A stretch of DNA of 64,000 nt from Hydractinia symbiolongicarpus (taxonomy: Eukaryota > Cnidaria > Hydrozoa > Anthoathecata > Hydractiniidae): positions 27,567,501 to 27,631,500 of the forward strand of contig NC_079881.1 of assembly GCF_029227915.1 (NCBI RefSeq), given 5' to 3'. The notes under the pieces are model-generated. The model saw only the letters and a list, made by a program, of their open reading frames with translations, had not been told where the DNA came from and made no database searches. Position 1 is the first letter of the stretch, and every line of letters begins with the position of its first letter. Of the stretch, positions 62,644 to 64,000 are shown piece by piece. The translations under genes were made by a program, and so were the position numbers.

Positions 62644-63275
62644 TCATGCGTTTTAGTGGTGAAAAAATAATATCAAAAATCGTTCGGGAAATGAGTTTAC
62701 TCCCTGGGTACTTTCTTTGTATACTTTTGACTATACGGGCCAAGCCCGGGATTTACAAGAAATCGCGGGTTTTCGTTTGCCGGCGATTAAACTTCTTTTA
62801 TTCAGCGTCTTATCAAAACTGAAAACATTTTTGAAAACTACAAGTCTCATGCGTTTTAGTGGTGAAAAATAATATCAAAAATCGTTCGGGAAATGAGTTT
62901 ACTCCCTGGGTACTTTTTTGTATACTTTTGACTATACGGGCCAAGCCCGGGATTTACGGGAGATCGCTGGTTTTCGTTTGCCGACGATTAAACCTCTTTC
63001 ATTAAGCGTTTCATCAAAAATGAAAACACTTTTGAAAACTACAAGTCTCATGCGTTTTAGTGGTGAAAAAATAATATCAAAAATCGTTCGGGAAATGAGT
63101 TTACTCCCTGGGTACTTTCTTTGTATGCTTTTGACTATACGGGCCAAGCCCGGGATTTACGGGAAATCGCTGGTTTTCGTTTGCCGACGATTAAACCTCT
63201 TTCATTAAGCGTTTCATCAAAAATGAAAACACTTTTAAAAACTACAAGTCTCATGCGTTTTAGTGGTGAAAAAAT
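62450..63275 (+). repeat. Short run of ~405-bp dimers and related units
   Basis: A unit with GATTTACAAGAAATCGCGGG and TCTTATCAAAACTG (60.7, 62.3 and 62.8 kb) alternates with a unit carrying GAAATCGCTGG, GCCGACGATTAAACC and GCGTTTCATC (60.95, 62.6, 63.0 and 63.2 kb). Heads read ATAATATCAAAAATCG. The last dyad-bearing tails read AACACTTTTG, so one dyad arm is weakened. One-base losses (GTGAAAAATAATATC near 62,864, TACTTTTTTGTATAC near 62,912) make some periods slightly shorter than 406. Confidence 0.78.
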
Positions 63276-64000
63276 AATTTAAAAAATCGTTCGGAAAATG
63301 AGTTTACTCCCTGGGTACTTTCTTTGTATACTTTTGACTATACGGGCCAAGCCCGGGATTTACGGGAAATGGCGGGTTTTCGTTTGCCGGCGATTAAACA
63401 TCTTTTAATCAGCGTCTCATCAAAAATGAAAACATTTTTGAAAACTACAAGTCTCATGGGCTTTAGTGGTTAAATAATAATTTAAAAAATCGTTGGGGAA
63501 ATGAGTTTACTCCCTGGGTACTTTTTTGTATACTTTTGACTTTAAAGGCTGAGTCCGGGATTTACGGGAAATCGCAGGTTTTCGTTTGCCGGCGATTAAA
63601 CTTCTTTTATTCAGCGTCTCATCAAAAATGAAAACATTTTTAAAAACTACAAGTCTCATGGGCTTTAGTGGTGAAATAATAATTTAAAAAATCGTTCGGG
63701 AAATGAGTTTACTCCCTGGGTACTTTCTTTGTATACTTTTGACTATACGGGCCGAGTCTGGGTTTTACGGGAAATCGCAGGTTTTCGTTTGCCGGCGATT
63801 AAACTTCTTTTATTCAGCGTCTCATCAAAAATGAAAACATTTTTGAAAACTACAAGTCTCATGCGATTTAGTGGTGAAAAGATAATTTAAAAAATCGTTC
63901 GGGAAATGAGTTTACTCACAGGGTACTTTCTTTATATACATTCCACTATACGGAAAAGGCCGGGATTTACGGGAGATCGCGGGTTTTCGTTTGCCGGCGA
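63276..64000 (+). repeat. Right edge: return of B/C-like units
   Basis: The last about 3.5 monomers resemble left-hand units, with GGGAAATGGCGGG, TGGTTAAATAATAATTT, GCCGAGTCTGGG and a C-like GAAAAGATAATTT unit with ACTCACAGGG. Degenerate features include GACTTTAAAGGCTGAGTCCGGG near 63,537 and CGGAAAAGGCCGGG near 63,952. The array does not end here; the window stops in mid-monomer. Confidence 0.8.

Larger units (their letters stand above)
1..64000 (+). repeat. 203-bp satellite array filling the whole window
   Basis: Every stretch I read is a copy of the same monomer of about 203 bp, in one orientation, with no spacer and no foreign insertion. Landmarks such as GGTACTTTCTTTGTATAC, TTTCGTTTGCCGGCGATTAA and AACTACAAGTCTCAT return every 203 bases, giving roughly 315 copies. 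Sequence variants are mostly single substitutions and very short indels. Window position 1 and position 64,000 both fall inside monomers, so the array continues on both sides. Known biology of such arrays places them in eukaryotic heterochromatin. Centromeric function is possible but nothing in the sequence proves it. I do not recognise the family by name. Confidence 0.98.

Noticed and set aside
1-64000. CRISPR array
   Set aside because: The repeats are contiguous 203-bp units without unique spacers, and no cas gene is present.
1-64000. Transposable element or retroelement remnants, rDNA spacer, tRNA genes
   Set aside because: No terminal repeats, target-site duplications, reverse-transcriptase or integrase-like frames, or tRNA-like folds interrupt the satellite; every base range I checked belongs to a monomer.
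1-64000. Telomeric repeats or array end
   Set aside because: No TTAGG, TTAGGG or TTTAGGG-type runs occur, and both window ends are inside monomers.

Overview
This window is one uninterrupted block of tandemly repeated satellite DNA. From the first base to the last it consists of head-to-tail copies of a monomer of about 203 bp, roughly 315 copies, all in the same orientation. I see no unique sequence, transposon, RNA gene, CRISPR array or convincing protein gene. Both window edges cut through the array, so it is longer than 64 kb. This architecture points to a eukaryotic heterochromatic region (centromeric, pericentromeric or subtelomeric). I do not recognise the monomer and cannot name the species. 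A representative consensus monomer has about 38% GC and about 12 CpG dinucleotides, clearly more than its base composition predicts. That argues weakly for a genome with little germline CpG methylation, for example many invertebrates.

The monomer, written from the conserved GTG at the 'TTTTAGTG|GTGAAAAAAT' junction, has four visible parts. Positions 1-25 are an A-tract-rich head. Positions 26-77 contain the 'CGGGAAATGAGTTTACTCC' block and the 'CTTTCTTTGTATAC' block. Positions 78-127 are a GC- and CpG-rich core (about 64% GC) with CCCGGG, CGCGGG and GCCGGC. Positions 128-203 are an AT-rich tail with a perfect 9-bp dyad separated by AAAA. Several diagnostic monomer variants (called A, A', B, C, E, F and G here) recur in a loose order.

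The higher-order structure is a nested series of in-phase tandem duplications, most of them close to whole multiples of 203 bp. The left third is two adjacent, almost identical copies of a ~10.3/10.7-kb block (boundary at about 10,232, ending at 20,963), differing by a 406-bp dimer. To the right follow duplications with periods of 1,827 bp (from 20.8 kb), 812 bp (25.2 kb), 812 and 1,421 bp (26.6-30.3 kb), 1,217 bp (30.1 kb), 2,028 bp (35.3 kb), 203 bp (38.9 kb), 1,014 bp (40.7 kb), 1,624 bp (45.2 kb), 3,451 bp (49.7-56.4 kb), 812 bp (56.5 kb), 1,624 bp (59.4 kb) and about 405 bp (62.4-63.3 kb). Longer-range copies link distant parts, for example 23.5-27.4 kb with 30.4-33.5 kb, and 34.1-37.8 kb with 39.1-41.1 kb.

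Monomer composition shifts along the window. The A/A'/B/C set dominates to about 35 kb, 35-48 kb is a mosaic, and an E-F dimer (406 bp) with G units dominates from about 48.5 to 62 kb. The pattern fits repeated unequal exchange and local homogenisation. Open reading frames of 64-136 codons occur throughout. They are by-products of the repeat: 203 is not a multiple of three, so the frame is lost at each unit boundary, and I do not annotate them as genes.
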